Shown here: positions 10,396 to 21,182 of the stretch, piece by piece
Position numbering within the stretch: the stretch's first letter is position 1
How the letters are laid out: every line of letters begins with the position of its first letter
Assembly (NCBI GenBank): GCA_030386875.1
Contig: CM059559.1
Coordinates: forward strand, 60,526,392-60,590,391
Reading direction: 5' to 3'
Source: Morinoia aosen
Lineage: Eukaryota; Arthropoda; Malacostraca; Amphipoda; Talitridae
DNA: 64,000 bases
Notes under the pieces: generated by a model
The model's database searches: none
Told to the model about the DNA's origin: nothing
Seen by the model: the letters and a program-made list of their open reading frames with translations, nothing else
Program-made: the position numbers and the translations under genes

Positions 10396-11021
10396 TTAGG
10401 GTAAGTAAAGCAAGACACTTGGAGTTTATATATTGTCAGTAACACACAGCAGGACACAGTAAGTTTACATTACGAACGATAGCGGTGGAGTGGGTGTGAA
10501 GTTCGCCCAATGTTGGGAACTCAATCTAATTATGTGAAGCTTGAAGAGCAAACAATTTGAGAGGGTCACCAGCGCGAGGGGACGCGCATTGAATTTAGTG
10601 GTTAGCATACTCAGAAAGAGTTAAGTACGATGTTCGGACGCTCTACTGCATCAATTTTAATCAAATTATCATGAGCCTTTTTCCACGGACTAAACCAACG
10701 GAAGGACAAGGATAGATTTTGGTGTATCTCGCCTGGCCTTTATTGGGGTACGAAGGGCTGTTAACCGTCGGTCGCTTCAGGGTGAACAGTTCACGGTCCG
10801 ATCTTGAGTAAGGGTGCACCCGGCTCGCGGCAGTGCTCGTGAGATGGCGAATGAGAGGTTGTGTAAGGTTGGTGAGCAGGTGCTCCCCGGGAATTGTTAA
10901 CGCGACTCAGTGGTGTGTGGTTAGACAGCTGACGAGAATTACCCAACCCAGTTCTGGTGGGTTGACGAGGGTTAACTAATGGGGTTCAACTAATTACTTG
11001 GGAGTTGCGAAGAATTCTTTA
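10396..11021. other. No gene recognised; possible primer-site-like sequence
   Basis: Unassigned sequence replacing the Copia RT. At about 10502-10520 TTCGCCCAATGTTGGGAA resembles LTR-element primer sites of the TGGCGCCCAACG type, but it has mismatches and no LTR is recognisable on either side. No open frame of note. Confidence 0.35.
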
Positions 11022-11430
11022 GTAGTATTCGAATTATTTATAAGTTGTTAGCAATCTCTTGGAATGTGGAATCAAGAGATGATATTTTTCATTTATTATT
11101 CAACTACCCCTTGGCAGAGTTAGACTATTAGCACGCGACGTATGGTTTGTCTATTAGTACGCCTCGTATATTTTGTCTATTAAAATGCCACGTATGGTCT
11201 ATCTATTTGTACACCTTTGATAGTTTGTCCATTAGCACATCTCGTATTGTTTGTCTATTATTATTTCTCGAATGGCTTATCGATTTGTACACCTCGGATG
11301 GTTTGTCAATTAGTACTCCTCGTATGGAATTTATGTTTTAGGACGTCTGATATTAAGAAATTTTTAAAAGCCAATATGTTGGCATGTATCTCATGTTGCA
11401 ACTTGGAAATAAACGGTTTTCTTTCTTTCT
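11022..11430 (+). repeat. Dispersed repeat with 26-bp minisatellite, copy 1
   Basis: Seven units of exactly 26 bp occupy about 11144-11325; the consensus core is GTTTGTCTATTAGTACGCC followed by TCGTAT. The 5' flank (TTATAAGTTGTTAGCAATCTC, then CATTCAACTACCC) and the 3' flank (AGCCAATATGTTGGCATG up to GGAAATAAA) recur at 30140-30703, and the 5' flank recurs inverted at 59815-60245. It is therefore a mobile or duplicated unit, not a local expansion. A hairpin (ATCTCTTG...CAAGAGAT) lies at 11054-11080. No coding potential. Confidence 0.85.
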
Positions 11431-11574
11431 AACCTCGCTTGGCCGCCTCATAGTTGAGTATTCAGAGTTAAGAATATATCTCAGATGTGAGTAAGCTATT
11501 CAATCTATGTAGTACTATTGCTACGCGCTATATCTATTGCTGTATATATTTAGGGTTGTCTATTGTTAAGTGTG
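11431..11574 (+). repeat. Split Gypsy 5' LTR, part 1
   Basis: Matches the interior of the Gypsy-3 LTR from about 57885 to 58025 (GCCGCCTCATAGTTGAGTAT; TATTTAGGGTTGTCTATTGT). It is cut at its 5' side by the minisatellite repeat and at 11574 by insertion of Gypsy-C. The last five bases, GTGTG, are the target duplication of that insertion. Parts 2 and 3 are at 16549-16617 and about 22518-22572. Confidence 0.8.
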
Positions 11575-11887
11575 TGTGGTGTTTGCCGCCGCAAGAAGGC
11601 GCCTTAACTGTGTGCGCTCCGCCACCTAAGATTGAGATCTTGCCGCCGCTGCCGGGTGGCTGCGGGCACCGGCTTTGAGTGTGTTGTTAAGAGTTGTCGG
11701 GTGCTTACGTAATCTTCTTCGTGCCTGATTTTTTGCGTTGCGCCTCTGCTCAGTGTCGTGAGCCAGAGACTGAGCCATTTACTTGTTCTACGTTAAAACA
11801 AGTGTGTTCCAGCAGGGAAGCTGTGCTGTTGGTCCCGGGAGCAGGAACGACTGGCGGTGGAAGGTGAGTCTTCCGGCTAAGCCTACA
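11575..11887 (+). repeat. Gypsy-C 5' LTR
   Basis: 313 bp, from TGTGGTGTTTGCCGCCGCAA to CTTCCGGCTAAGCCTACA. It pairs with 16236-16548. No clear TATA box is visible; the LTR is GC-rich at its start. I could not match the sequence just downstream (AGCTATCTAGGCC...) to a tRNA 3' end, so the primer site is unresolved. Confidence 0.93.
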
Positions 11888-11930
11888 AGCTATCTAGGCC
11901 TCTAGCGGTGGTAGCCATCTTTGTTGCTAG

Positions 11931-12961
11931 ATGGCGGCGGCTGGGAAGGCTGCGGCGGTTGAGGCAGCTGTGGCAGCTGAGAAGGCTGCGGTGGGCGGGG
12001 CTGGCATTCTGGGATCGCCAATGCCGCCGACGAGTGGCACGCTGGGAGTGCTCGTGGATGTTAGCATGTTGTCTAACATCCTGACTCAGGCGCGTGGACC
12101 GATCCTTGATCAGTTAGCTAGGCAGCTGCCTAAGTTGACCGGCGATGGATAGGTCGATGCGCTGGAGTGGCTGGAGAATCTCGAAAGGCTCTGCCAGTTG
12201 GAGCGCGTAGCGCCGACCGACGTCATTGGGTTTATTGGACGTCAATGACGTCAATACACGCGGGTGTTTCGCATACACCCGACGTCAATGCCGCGCGGGT
12301 GTTTCGCTCCATGACTGTCGGTGATGCTGCTCAGTGGCAGGTAGTTAGGTGTATGCTAGCCGCACAAATCACGTTGCCTTTGCAGGAGGCTTATAGGCGG
12401 TACACCGAGCGTCGTCTTGGAGCTGGCGAGTCGGTAGACGTCTACCTGGATGACCTGGTGCGTCTGGGTGGGAGAGTGGGACTGACCAAGGGAGATTTGA
12501 TATTTAGGCTCAAATTTTACGAAGGTCTCACCACTACTCTGTACGCGTGGGCAGTTGCGCGTGAGGACGCGTATACTGCGCCATTCGACGCTGTAGTGTC
12601 GAAAGTGCGGGATAGGATGGCTGCACAGAGGGCTATGGCCGGGCGAGGCCAGGGGGCCAAGCTCTGGGCAGACCTTGCTGCTTCTGGGAAGCAGGGCAGT
12701 GGTGGCAAGGGTGCTTGCTACCGCTGTGGCGGTGCACATCGCGTGAGGGTGTGCCCGCAGAAGCAAGGCACTGCGGCGCCTGCTAGCAGGGGGGCCGCGA
12801 AGGCTCCCGCCAAAAGGAAGTCCGCATGCTTTGCGTGCGGAGAGATCGAGCATTCTGCTTGTGACTGTCTGACTGTAGCTGGGCCCACGGTTGGTGGGTC
12901 GGGTTTCTCTGCGGAGGACGCCAGTTGGGGCGACGCGTCCTCTTCATTGGAAACCGCGTAA
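11931..12961 (+). pseudogene. Gypsy-C Gag (two zinc knuckles, broken)
   Basis: ATG at 11931 starts an Ala-rich leader. A TAG at 12150-12152 interrupts the frame before VDALEWLENLERLCQLE, a capsid-like segment that stays in the same frame to about 12245. The remainder is in another frame (from 12167), reading AAQWQVVRCMLAAQITLPLQ and QEAYRRYTERRLGAGESV. Two knuckles follow: CYRCGGAHRVRVC and CFACGEIEHSACDC. The frame change lies at a local duplication at about 12239-12306, where a GACGTCAAT...GCGGGTGTTTCGC unit of about 35 bp occurs twice. Confidence 0.8.
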
Positions 12962-13121
12962 GCCAAGCTTACCGGAGGTCTCCTCTCTCCGAGGGAGGTG
13001 ACGGTGCCCCTTCGAAGAGAGGGACCTTGAGCTGTACAAGTGTGTCGCTGAGGCGGGGCGAACTAGGATCGCTCGGAGCGACTTGTGTTACGACTAGTAG
13101 TCGTTTGCCAGTCGTTCGTGC

Positions 13122-13415
13122 TTGAATGGGCGTTGTTCTTGGGGTCTGGTAGACTCCGGGAGCGAGCGGACGGTGGTTTGTCCGCGGGTGGTGGTGGGCC
13201 AACGCCCCCGACCGGGGCAGCCGCTGCTAACGCCGGACGGCAGAACTTCCTATGCGGGGAAGCACTGTCGTGAGATAGTCGGGTTGCAGGGGCATTGTTT
13301 TGGTGTCACTGCGCTCGTCATGCTGGAGTTGGGGAATCTTGGCGTTAACTGCCTCCTAGAGAGTGATGTTATTGATCACATGGAGGCGTCACCGCCAGGA
13401 GAGGCCCTGACTTGA
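13122..13415 (+). pseudogene. Gypsy-C protease
   Basis: Retroviral-type aspartic protease domain. The active site is WGLVDSGSERTVV, with Asp-Ser-Gly. The later hydrophobic segment LGVNCLLESDVIDHM corresponds to the usual I-L-G-x-D-L/V strand, with Glu-Ser in place of Gly. It is separated from gag and RT by stops and frame changes; about 160 bp upstream have no preserved frame. Confidence 0.75.
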
Positions 13416-13776
13416 AGTATGCATTTGACTGGGGGAGATCCTGGTCAGCTGGATGCTGTAGGGGGTCCAGCAATGGATTCACCAGTGCCAAGCTGGGAGC
13501 CGGACTGGTGGCAGGGGCGGGATCGGTTGAGTCAAAAGGTGCGCCAGCGCCGATCGAGATTGTGACCCTGACTTTGTTGCTAGGTTCGCTGACGATCGGT
13601 GGACCGTCAGTTGGCGGTGGTCCGAAAAGCCGCCCGAAGGGTTACAGACTCGGTTCGCGGAGTACGGATGTACTCGGGCGCCTCACGCGCGTGAGCACTA
13701 TGACACGGAGATTCAGAGTTGGATCTCGAAGGGTTGGTTGAGGCGGTGGCATGGCTCTATCTAGGGCATCATTCCA

Positions 13777-14361
13777 TTGCTGGCCGTCGTGCAACCAACG
13801 AAAGATAAAGTCCGTCCGTTCATGGATTATCGTGAATTGAACGGCTTTGTCGAGTGTCATACTGGTGATGACATTGTCGCTGTGTGTGGCGACAAGATTC
13901 GGAAATGGCGGCAGCTGCGGGGCGAGCTTAAGGTTGTCGACCTTAAGTCTGCGTACCTGCAGCTCCACGTTTCCGAGGATCTATGGCGATACCAGATCGT
14001 GAAGTTTAAGGGTGTGCCTTGCGCTTTGACGCGATTAGGCTTCGGCCTCTCGTGTGCGCCTCGAATCATGACGGCGATTCTCGACAAGGTTCTGTCGTTG
14101 AACGACCGAGTTCGTCAAGGGACGGACCACTATTTCGATGATATAGTGGTTTGTGAGTCCGTTCTTAGCGCGCAAGAGCTCCGGGAGCATGTGGCGAGGT
14201 ACGGACTTGTGACGAAGGAACCTGAGAGCCTGGATGGAGGCCGGTTGTTGGGAATTTCTTTACGGAAAGATTCCAATGGACGTCTTCGGATGTCGCGGGG
14301 GACTGCTCTCTCTGAGTTTGGCTCGGTAAATGATGGCTTAACGAAGAGAGGGCTGTTTTAA
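13777..14361 (+). pseudogene. Gypsy-C reverse transcriptase
   Basis: Conserved blocks in order: VRPFMDYRELNGFV, LKVVDLKSAYLQLHV (first catalytic Asp), LTRLGFGLSCAPRIM, and the active site HYFDDIVV. The thumb follows, with LLGISLRKDSNGRLRM. The TAA at about 14359-14361 is in frame with the RNase H that follows, so RT and RNase H were one frame. The sequence is related to Ty3/Gypsy RTs but clearly distinct from Gypsy-1, -2 and -3. The frame upstream of 13777 is disturbed. Confidence 0.85.
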
Positions 14362-14735
14362 TTGTGCGGTCGGCTAGTCGGCCATTACCTCGTGGCGGGG
14401 TGGCTGCATCCTTGTTGCAGTTTTTTGAAACGGCTGGGGTGCAGCGGTTCTTGGGACGACTCGGTTGACAGTTCTGTCAGCTTGTTGGCCGCGGAGCTGT
14501 TGGCGCGAGCTCGTCGGGAGGACCCTGTTGGGGGCGTTTGGGGTGTCGATCCGCATGGTAAGGTTACCGTGTGGGCCGATGCCAGTTCCCTCGGAATCGG
14601 GGTGGCCCTCGAGGTCGATGGCCGCATTGTTGAGGGTGCGTCTTGGCTCCGAAAACAGTCAGACTACCTTCATATCAATGTGGCTGAGTTGGAGGCGGTT
14701 GCGCGGAGTGTCAATTTGGCGATTGTTTGGGTTTT
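14362..14735 (+). pseudogene. Gypsy-C RNase H
   Basis: Continues the RT frame after the TAA. The RNase H Asp is in VTVWADASSLGIGVAL, the Glu in INVAELEAVARS, and the third acidic block (FTVASDSRTVVTWMDS) lies after 14727 in a different frame. A one-base frame break therefore separates the second and third catalytic blocks near 14730, next to a TTTT run (GGGTTTTAAAACC). Confidence 0.8.
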
Positions 14736-16196
14736 AAAACCTTCACGGTCGCCAGTGATTCCCGGACAGTCGTCACATGGATGGACAGCACTGTCGATGG
14801 CCGCAATCGTGTTTGCACGAAGGGCGCGGCGGAGATGCTCATGACGCGACGTCTTGGGGTGATCCGTGAGACGATCGCTGAGCATGGTCTGGTCGTGTTT
14901 GTTCGCTTCGTTTCGACGATCGAGAATTCCAATCAGATGACCAGGGTACCTAAGAGGTGGCTTAGAGACCGCGACGCTGGTGAAGCCGTCGCAGAGGTGT
15001 CTGCTGTGCTTGCCACTGGAGAGAGTCTCGAGGATGCCATTTGGGCGGCTCATCTGCCGCATCATTTGGGCATCGATCGGACGTTTTACCTGGCTCGTCA
15101 GATCCGTAGTGATCTGTCGCGAGAGAAAGTGAAGCATGAGCTGGCTGGATGCGAGGCCTGTCAGCGGATCGATCCCGCGCTGCGGGAGGAAAATCTCGTG
15201 GGGCGAGGAGGTCTTTCTGCGGAGGAAAGCTGGCGCCGGGTTGCGGTTCACCTAACTCATTACGATGACAAGCCCTACCTGTCCATGGTTGACTGTGGAC
15301 CATCCCGGTTCGCCATCTGGAGACGGTTGCTGAATGAGTCAGCAACGAGCATTGTCGCTCATTTGCGTGAGGTCGTAATTGAGCAAGGGCCGTGTGACGA
15401 ATTGTTACTGGACAATTCGACGGCGTTTCGATCAGCGACTGTTGAGAAGTTCGCTGATGCGTGGGGGATTTCTCTGCGATTCCGTGCCGCCTACGCCCCG
15501 AGTGGAAGCGGGACCGTTGAGAGAAATCACCAGACGATCGATCAAGAGGATCGCCGCCAGGGGAGATATCTCTCCTGAAGAGGCTCCATTTTGCTACAAT
15601 GTGACGCCTCGGACGGAAGCTGAGGCTGGCTCGGTCCCGTCGAACGGTATTTCCAGGTATCGCTGGCGAGTGCCATTTGATGTCAATCTTCGGGTGATTG
15701 ATGACTGCGAGAACAACATCTTTGCTGTTGGTGATGAGGTGTGGGTGAAACCCCCACTGCACTCATGCACGAAGCAGTAGACGTCAGGTCAGGTCACCAG
15801 CGTCGTGTCTAAGCACGTAGTTTGCGTAGACGGCACGCCTCGGCATGTGCATGACGTCAGGAAACGTCGGGTTGGTGGTGAATGGAGCAGGGTTCCTGAG
15901 AACCATGGTGGTGTTGCTGGCGCCGCGGAGCCCGAAGCAATGATCTTCGGTGTAGGAGGCAGTTGCGGTGCAACTCCCTTTGCGTTGCCCGAGAGAGTTA
16001 TAGTTGACGCCTTAAACAAGGCGCCCGTTGGGCCGGCGGCAGATCGCGAGTCGACTGAAGAGTCCCCCGAAGAAGAGAGCGACGAGCGAGACGCTGTTGA
16101 CAGTGATGCGGAGCAGCAACTGGGGGAACCTGAACCATTGAGGCGGTCACGCCGCGAGCGACGGCGTCCCACCTACTTGAATGAGTACGAGTGCTA
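14727..16196 (+). pseudogene. Gypsy-C integrase and C-terminal tail
   Basis: After the RNase H end, the frame encodes an integrase: zinc module HHLGIDRTFYL...CEACQRI, then acidic blocks in LSMVDCGPSRFAIW, ELLLDNSTAFRS and GSGTVERNHQTI. The frame shifts near 15540 and continues as KRIAARGDISPEEAPFCYN to 15780 and, from 15805, as VVCVDGTPRHVHDVRKRR. The tail ends with an acidic stretch (ESTEESPEEESDE) and a basic RRSRRERRRPTYL end at 16196. The tail after the core would be an SH3-like DNA-binding region plus a disordered end. An unresolved point is why the acidic and basic blocks are so regular. Confidence 0.82.
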
Positions 16197-16235
16197 GGTA
16201 CTACGCGACGCGCGTTTTGGGAGAAACTGGGGGGA

Positions 16236-16548
16236 TGTGGTGTTTGCCGCCGCAAGAGGGCGCTGTTACGGTGTGTGCTCCGCCACCTAAGATTGAGATC
16301 TTGCCGCCGCTGCTGAGTGGCTGCGGGCGTCGCTTTTGAGTGTGTTGTTAAGAGTCGTCGAGTGCTTACGTAATCTTCTTCGTGCCTGATTTTTCGCGTT
16401 GCGCCTCTGCTCAGTGTCGTGAGCCAGAGACTGAACCATTTGCTTGTTCTACGGTGAAATAAGTGTATTGCAGCAGGGAAGCTGTGCAGTTGGTTCCGGG
16501 AGCAGGGACGACTGGCGGTGGAAGGTGAGTATTCCGGCTAAGCCTACA
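16236..16548 (+). repeat. Gypsy-C 3' LTR
   Basis: 313 bp, the partner of 11575-11887. It is preceded by the polypurine tract GGGAGAAACTGGGGGGA at 16219-16235. Differences from the 5' LTR are scattered substitutions, without length change. Confidence 0.93.
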
Positions 16549-16617
16549 GTGTGCTATGCTTATTGAGGTCTATGCCTAATGGGGCCTAGTGTGGGATTGC
16601 TATGCTCTTAGTATTTG
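16549..16617 (+). repeat. Split Gypsy 5' LTR, part 2
   Basis: Starts with the second GTGTG duplication and continues with GAGGTCTATGCCTAATGGGGCCTAGTGTGGGATTG-type sequence (16565-16600), matching the Gypsy-3 LTR at about 58037-58095. It ends where LINE-1 was inserted; that boundary is uncertain by some 30 bp. Confidence 0.75.
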
Positions 16618-16817
16618 AGCAGTGTTCACAGTGACTCCGTGTGGTGAGAAAGAATGTACTTCTAACCTGAATGGGTACCCACTCTCGCCATGAGGATTCA
16701 AATGTGATTCAAACACGCCATACATAAAAATCATCAAACTAAGAGTATGACCCTCAAAAAGTGTTAAAGTGTTCAACCCTCGTTCACACAAGGAATCGAA
16801 ATCCCTCAATCTTCAAG

Positions 16818-17675
16818 ATGGCACCTAACGAACGACGCAGCACCAAAAACAGCAGTGAGTTTCAACTGAAATGTGGTCAATATCCTGATGTGTCTAGCCT
16901 AACGAAAGACGGCAAGGAAGTGGTTTCTGTCCTAATAAAATACTTTGACTCAATGATGACAAAATATAATAGTGATATTGATAAAATGCAAAATGAAATA
17001 AGCCACATCAAACACTATTTGAAAAAATAGCGGGAAAAGAAGCAAAACACAAGTAAACTCTTGAAGAACAGAATGAGAAAATAGATATCTTAGCCTCCCG
17101 TCTCGAACAGTTGCAAAAAAATTACAGAAAACAAAAGAAAAACAAAAAATAGAAAACAAAAAACAAACAAGTGCATAGAAAACAAAAAATGCACTCTCGT
17201 TATTTCTGTGAGGGACCTATCGCAATCCCTCACGAACGAAATCTGCAAGGAAACCGTCTGCTAGCTCCTAAAGGACAATATCAATATCAACCTCTGGGAT
17301 ACTGACATCACATCAGCTAGCAGAATGGGGAAAAAACCAGTAACTGGGAACGAAGATCAAAGAAACATTGCATTTGAACTAAAACATTATAACAAGAAAC
17401 GTGAAATTCTTACCGCATGCCGAGAAAAGATACCAAAGTTCTTCATAAATGAATACCTCATACCTTCACGAGCTAACGCTATGTACATCCTTAGAATGGC
17501 CACAAGGAAATTCCCGGAGAAAATTGGAATCCCAAGAGCACAGGATGGAAACATCTTCGTATCTGACCCCGGAAACCCAGATTCAAGACGCCTTCAGATC
17601 AACACGCCGGAAGACCTCAAGAAATACCTGATGCAACTACTGAACGTGTCATCGAAACAGGTCATGGGTGACTAG
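16818..17675 (+). pseudogene. LINE-1 ORF1 protein (broken)
   Basis: ATG at 16818 gives MAPNERRSTKNSSEF. The first third contains a heptad-like segment (DSMMTKYNSDIDKMQNEISHIK), a likely coiled coil, then a stop at about 17028. The frame is disturbed in a Lys/Asn-rich region to about 17320. From 17325 an open frame reads RMGKKPVTGNEDQRNIAFEL, then KFFINEYL and a C-terminal RLQINTPEDLKKYL. Coiled coil plus an RNA-binding-like domain is the usual ORF1 plan of LINEs. I cannot name the fold with certainty. Confidence 0.7.
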
Positions 17676-20600
17676 ACTGAGTGATCACCTCAATCAGATA
17701 TCATGTCAGTTTCACCTCAATTAGGTATCATGTCAGTGTTACCTCAATTAGATATCAGTTTAACCTCTATCTTGACAAACGTTTAACAGATGTGTGTAAA
17801 CATTTATGACAGCTGTATGTGAACTTTTGTAACTACGCAATCAGCAATTTTTCACCCACCAATATTACCGTGAATTCTTATTTTTTACCACTACAGTTAT
17901 TATTACGCGTAAACCATATTAGCTGATTGTATCATTGTCGTCATAATCTTCAAAACTTATTACCTGTTGTTTGTGACCTTGTGAAAACGCTCTCAACAAT
18001 CTGTTTGCACCAATGTTGTGATATCGAACTCCAATATTATTCGCTCATAGACTGAGATTGTGTGTACTCACGAAATCGCGCTTGATTTTTTTACTTTATT
18101 CTCTCTTACTTAATAAGCTAATTTTTTCACAGGAATGTCCCTTTAAGCTTGACTCTTTACTTCGTTTTTTAAGCTATATAGTACCTACTTCGTACAGTTT
18201 ACTAATTTTAAATGACTGATCATGCTGATATATTCGAAGAAATCGACCCAGATCTCAATCATTTGAACAGAAAATATCCAAACCTAAACGACTCGTAAGA
18301 CTGTAGGTATCCTAATATATCAAAATTCAACGAAACTATACGAATAACTCGCCATGATTTCTCACTCGTGTGTTGGAACTGTAGGTTACTCTATCCAAAA
18401 TTGGAAGAGATACAATGCGCTATTACTGAACTTAAGAATAACCTAGACGTGATTGGCTTCACCGAAAGCTGGCTAGATGACTCGACCAAAGACATGATTC
18501 GATTTGAAAATTATCATAGTTACCTTTCGCTACGAAAAAACCAGAGGGGCGGAGGCATCAGCACATATAGATCTAACCACATAGACTCGAGAATCATAGC
18601 AAATGCATCAATGAATCAGGATCATATAGAATCACTCTTCGTAGAACTGTCTAGAGATGGTAAACGCATTGTGCTTGGAACGGTGTATAAGCCTGCTACA
18701 GCCTGACCTGTATCCTTCCTGAATGAGCTGAATCGTATTGTTTCTCAGTTCAACAGGTCCTTATACAATGACATGATAATATGCGGTGACTTCAATTATG
18801 ATCTACTGAAACATGAAAGCTATGAACCAATCTCAAAGTTCCTAACAGCCATTTAGTCTCAATCTTTCCTTCCGATCATCACAAAGCCTACACGAATACC
18901 CTATGAGTCTGCTTCGCTGCTTGACAATATCTTTATGACAGACCCAAGTGATTTTCTTTCTTGAATCATTACTTCTAACTTATCAGATCATTTTCCAGTT
19001 ATTCTTGTTAAGGAAAATGTCTATATTGCTTGCACCAAGCCACGGGCTGAAACGTACTCATATCGTTAAGTGAACGAATCAAATTTAGACGAATTGCGCA
19101 CCGTTCTAGAAGAATCAATACCAACATTGCACATCTCTCAGCACAATAATGCAACGAGTATTGATGAAGCAGTAATAAAGTTGACTGAAGCTATAATGGT
19201 CGCATACAGTGTTGCCCAATTGTAACTCGTACAGTTACCCCAAAAAATAAACAAAAGCCCTGGTTTACCGGAGATATCGTGATAAATATAAAAAAACGTC
19301 GAGCGTACCTTGCCCTCCTATACGAAGGGCGAATATTTCGAGAAACATATAACCGATTCAGAAACTATGTGACAAATCAGATAAGGACATCAAAAAAGAG
19401 TTACTCTACGCGCAAGTTTACCCGATATAAAGCTGACGTTAAAAAGACTTGGCACCTCCTTAACTCTTGCTGTAAACCGAATAACGCAGATAAAAAGATA
19501 ATTAAACATGTTGTTCAAGATGATGTCGCATACCATGAGAAGATAGAAATTACTAATCTCTATAACAATTTCTTCGTAAACGTAGGGAAAACTATAGCTG
19601 ATGGTATTCCAAGTGAACCTACTGATCACCTGGAATTTATGGATCATATTCGAGAACACAACTCCTTTTTTTATGCCTACCAACTCTTCCGATGTAATTG
19701 CGTGCATAAAGAACCTGAAAAATAAATCGAGCGGGTTACAAACGTTTCCGACAAAAGTACTTAAAAATATTGCTGATATTGTAGCTCCGCTGATATCCAA
19801 TCTTATTAACCAGTCTCTCTTACTAGGCACTTTCCCGAACTCCCTCAAAGTTGCTAGAGTAACCCCTATCTTCAAAAATGGTAAAAAAAACCTGTGTAAG
19901 CAATTATCGACCTATCTCCGTACTTCCAATTATTAGCAAAGTTTTCTAAAAAATTGTGTATAAAAAAGTGTACTTTTATTTAGAAAAAAAAAATCATTTC
20001 TTTACGATAAAAAATACGGCTTTCGATCTAAAAAATCAACAACACAGGCTATAATAAATCATTTACAATTCCTTCATTCTAATATAGATAAAGGAAAGCC
20101 TGTCTTCTCTGTATTTCTTGACTTTCGAAAAGCATTCGATTGTGTGGACCATAAAATATTACTCTCGACACTACACTGTTATGACATTCGAGGGGTTGCC
20201 CATGATTGGTTCAGATCATACCTAACAAATCGGAAACAATGCGTTGTCATTGACGACGCAAAATCGGACCCATAGACAATTAGTCATGGATTTCCACAAG
20301 GATCTGTTTGTGCGCCTCTCCTATTTCTGATTTTTATCAATGATATTATTAAATCTACATCATTCTTCAAATTCATACTTTTTGCAGATGACAGTACGTT
20401 TTCTGCGGTCCTTCCGAACCAAAATCCCGCTATGATTGCAGAAAGTATAAATAATGAACTTCATAAGGTTTCATTGTGGCTTAAAGCTAATAAACTAAGC
20501 CTTAATATCGATAAAACAAAATATATTACATTTTCATACAAGAAAAATTTATCTCTCCCACGCATTAAAATAGGCGAAGGTGAAATCGAAGAAACCAACT

Positions 20601-20736
20601 CATGTAAGTTTCTGGGCATCATATTAGATAAACATCTGACCTTCAAGGAGCACATCGCTCGTATTAGTACTAAATTATCAAAATCCATCGGAATCCTTAA
20701 TAAGTTAAAAATTTCTTGCCTGACGCAGCTTTATAA

Positions 20737-21027
20737 TATATAATATAATGAAGGCATCTACGGATGCTTTATTTCCAATCAAGCCTGATACATATCACCT
20801 TGTACATTGGATTTTCAAATGCCTTATAACTAACGCCAGGACGCCATGACGCTTCTCCCGGTCAAGACCGGTACCCATTTCAGACACCTGGGTGGAGTGG
20901 GGTATTGTGCTTGGAATTTTTCTCCTATACCCAACAGAGAAAATCGCCACCGCCAGCGCCGATAATCGATCCCGGGTCTCCCGCACGGCGGCAAAACCCC
21001 TAGCCACGTGCGCTATGGCGAGCACAA
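20737..21027 (-). mobile_element. SINE-like insertion in LINE-1 ORF2
   Basis: About 290 bp interrupt ORF2 between sequence equivalent to that flanking 51890 in the other LINE-1 copy. On the minus strand the insert starts with a GC-rich head containing GTGGCTAGGGGTT (A-box-like) and GGGATCGATTATC (weakly B-box-like), continues with AATGGGTACCGGTCTTGACC, and ends with an AATAAA, a small hairpin GGCATCTACGGATGCC-type segment and ATTATATTATATTATA repeats. GC-rich tRNA-like head plus a repeat tail fits a SINE. Target duplication not resolved. Confidence 0.6.
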
Positions 21028-21182
21028 ATGCCCTACCGAACGCTCATTTTTCCATACATGCAATACGGAATAGAAGCATGGCACGGAACTGATAAAAATG
21101 AAACCAACAAAATTTTTACTCTGCAAAAAAGAGCTATCAAAGCGGTAAAGAACCTAAAATATAATGCTCACACAAATGATTC

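Larger units (their letters stand above)
11575..16548 (+). mobile_element. Gypsy-C: full-length divergent Ty3/Gypsy-like element
   Basis: A 4,974-bp element with two 313-bp LTRs and a 5-bp target duplication GTGTG at 11570-11574 and 16549-16553. Domain order is gag with two zinc knuckles, aspartic protease, RT, RNase H, integrase, so it is Ty3/Gypsy-like, but the RT sequence is far from the Mag-like elements in the window. It is more GC-rich than its surroundings. The two LTRs differ at roughly 25-30 positions, which makes it the oldest complete element here. Several frame breaks make it inactive. It sits inside an older Gypsy LTR. Confidence 0.93.

Noticed and set aside
11144-11325. Regular 26-bp repeats as a CRISPR array
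   Set aside because: There are no unique spacers between repeats; the units are contiguous and graded, as in a minisatellite. The context is eukaryotic.
12356-12853. 165-codon minus frame opposite Gypsy-C gag
   Set aside because: It mirrors the zinc-knuckle coding strand; Cys and Arg patterns come from the complement. No independent support.
14962-15762. 266-codon minus frame opposite Gypsy-C integrase
   Set aside because: Antisense of a GC-rich coding region, where long shadow frames are expected. The plus strand has the integrase motifs.
20795-21092. GC-rich island that looked like foreign or bacterial sequence
   Set aside because: It interrupts LINE-1 exactly and ends in AT repeats with a poly(A)-like signal on minus, which fits a SINE-like insert better.
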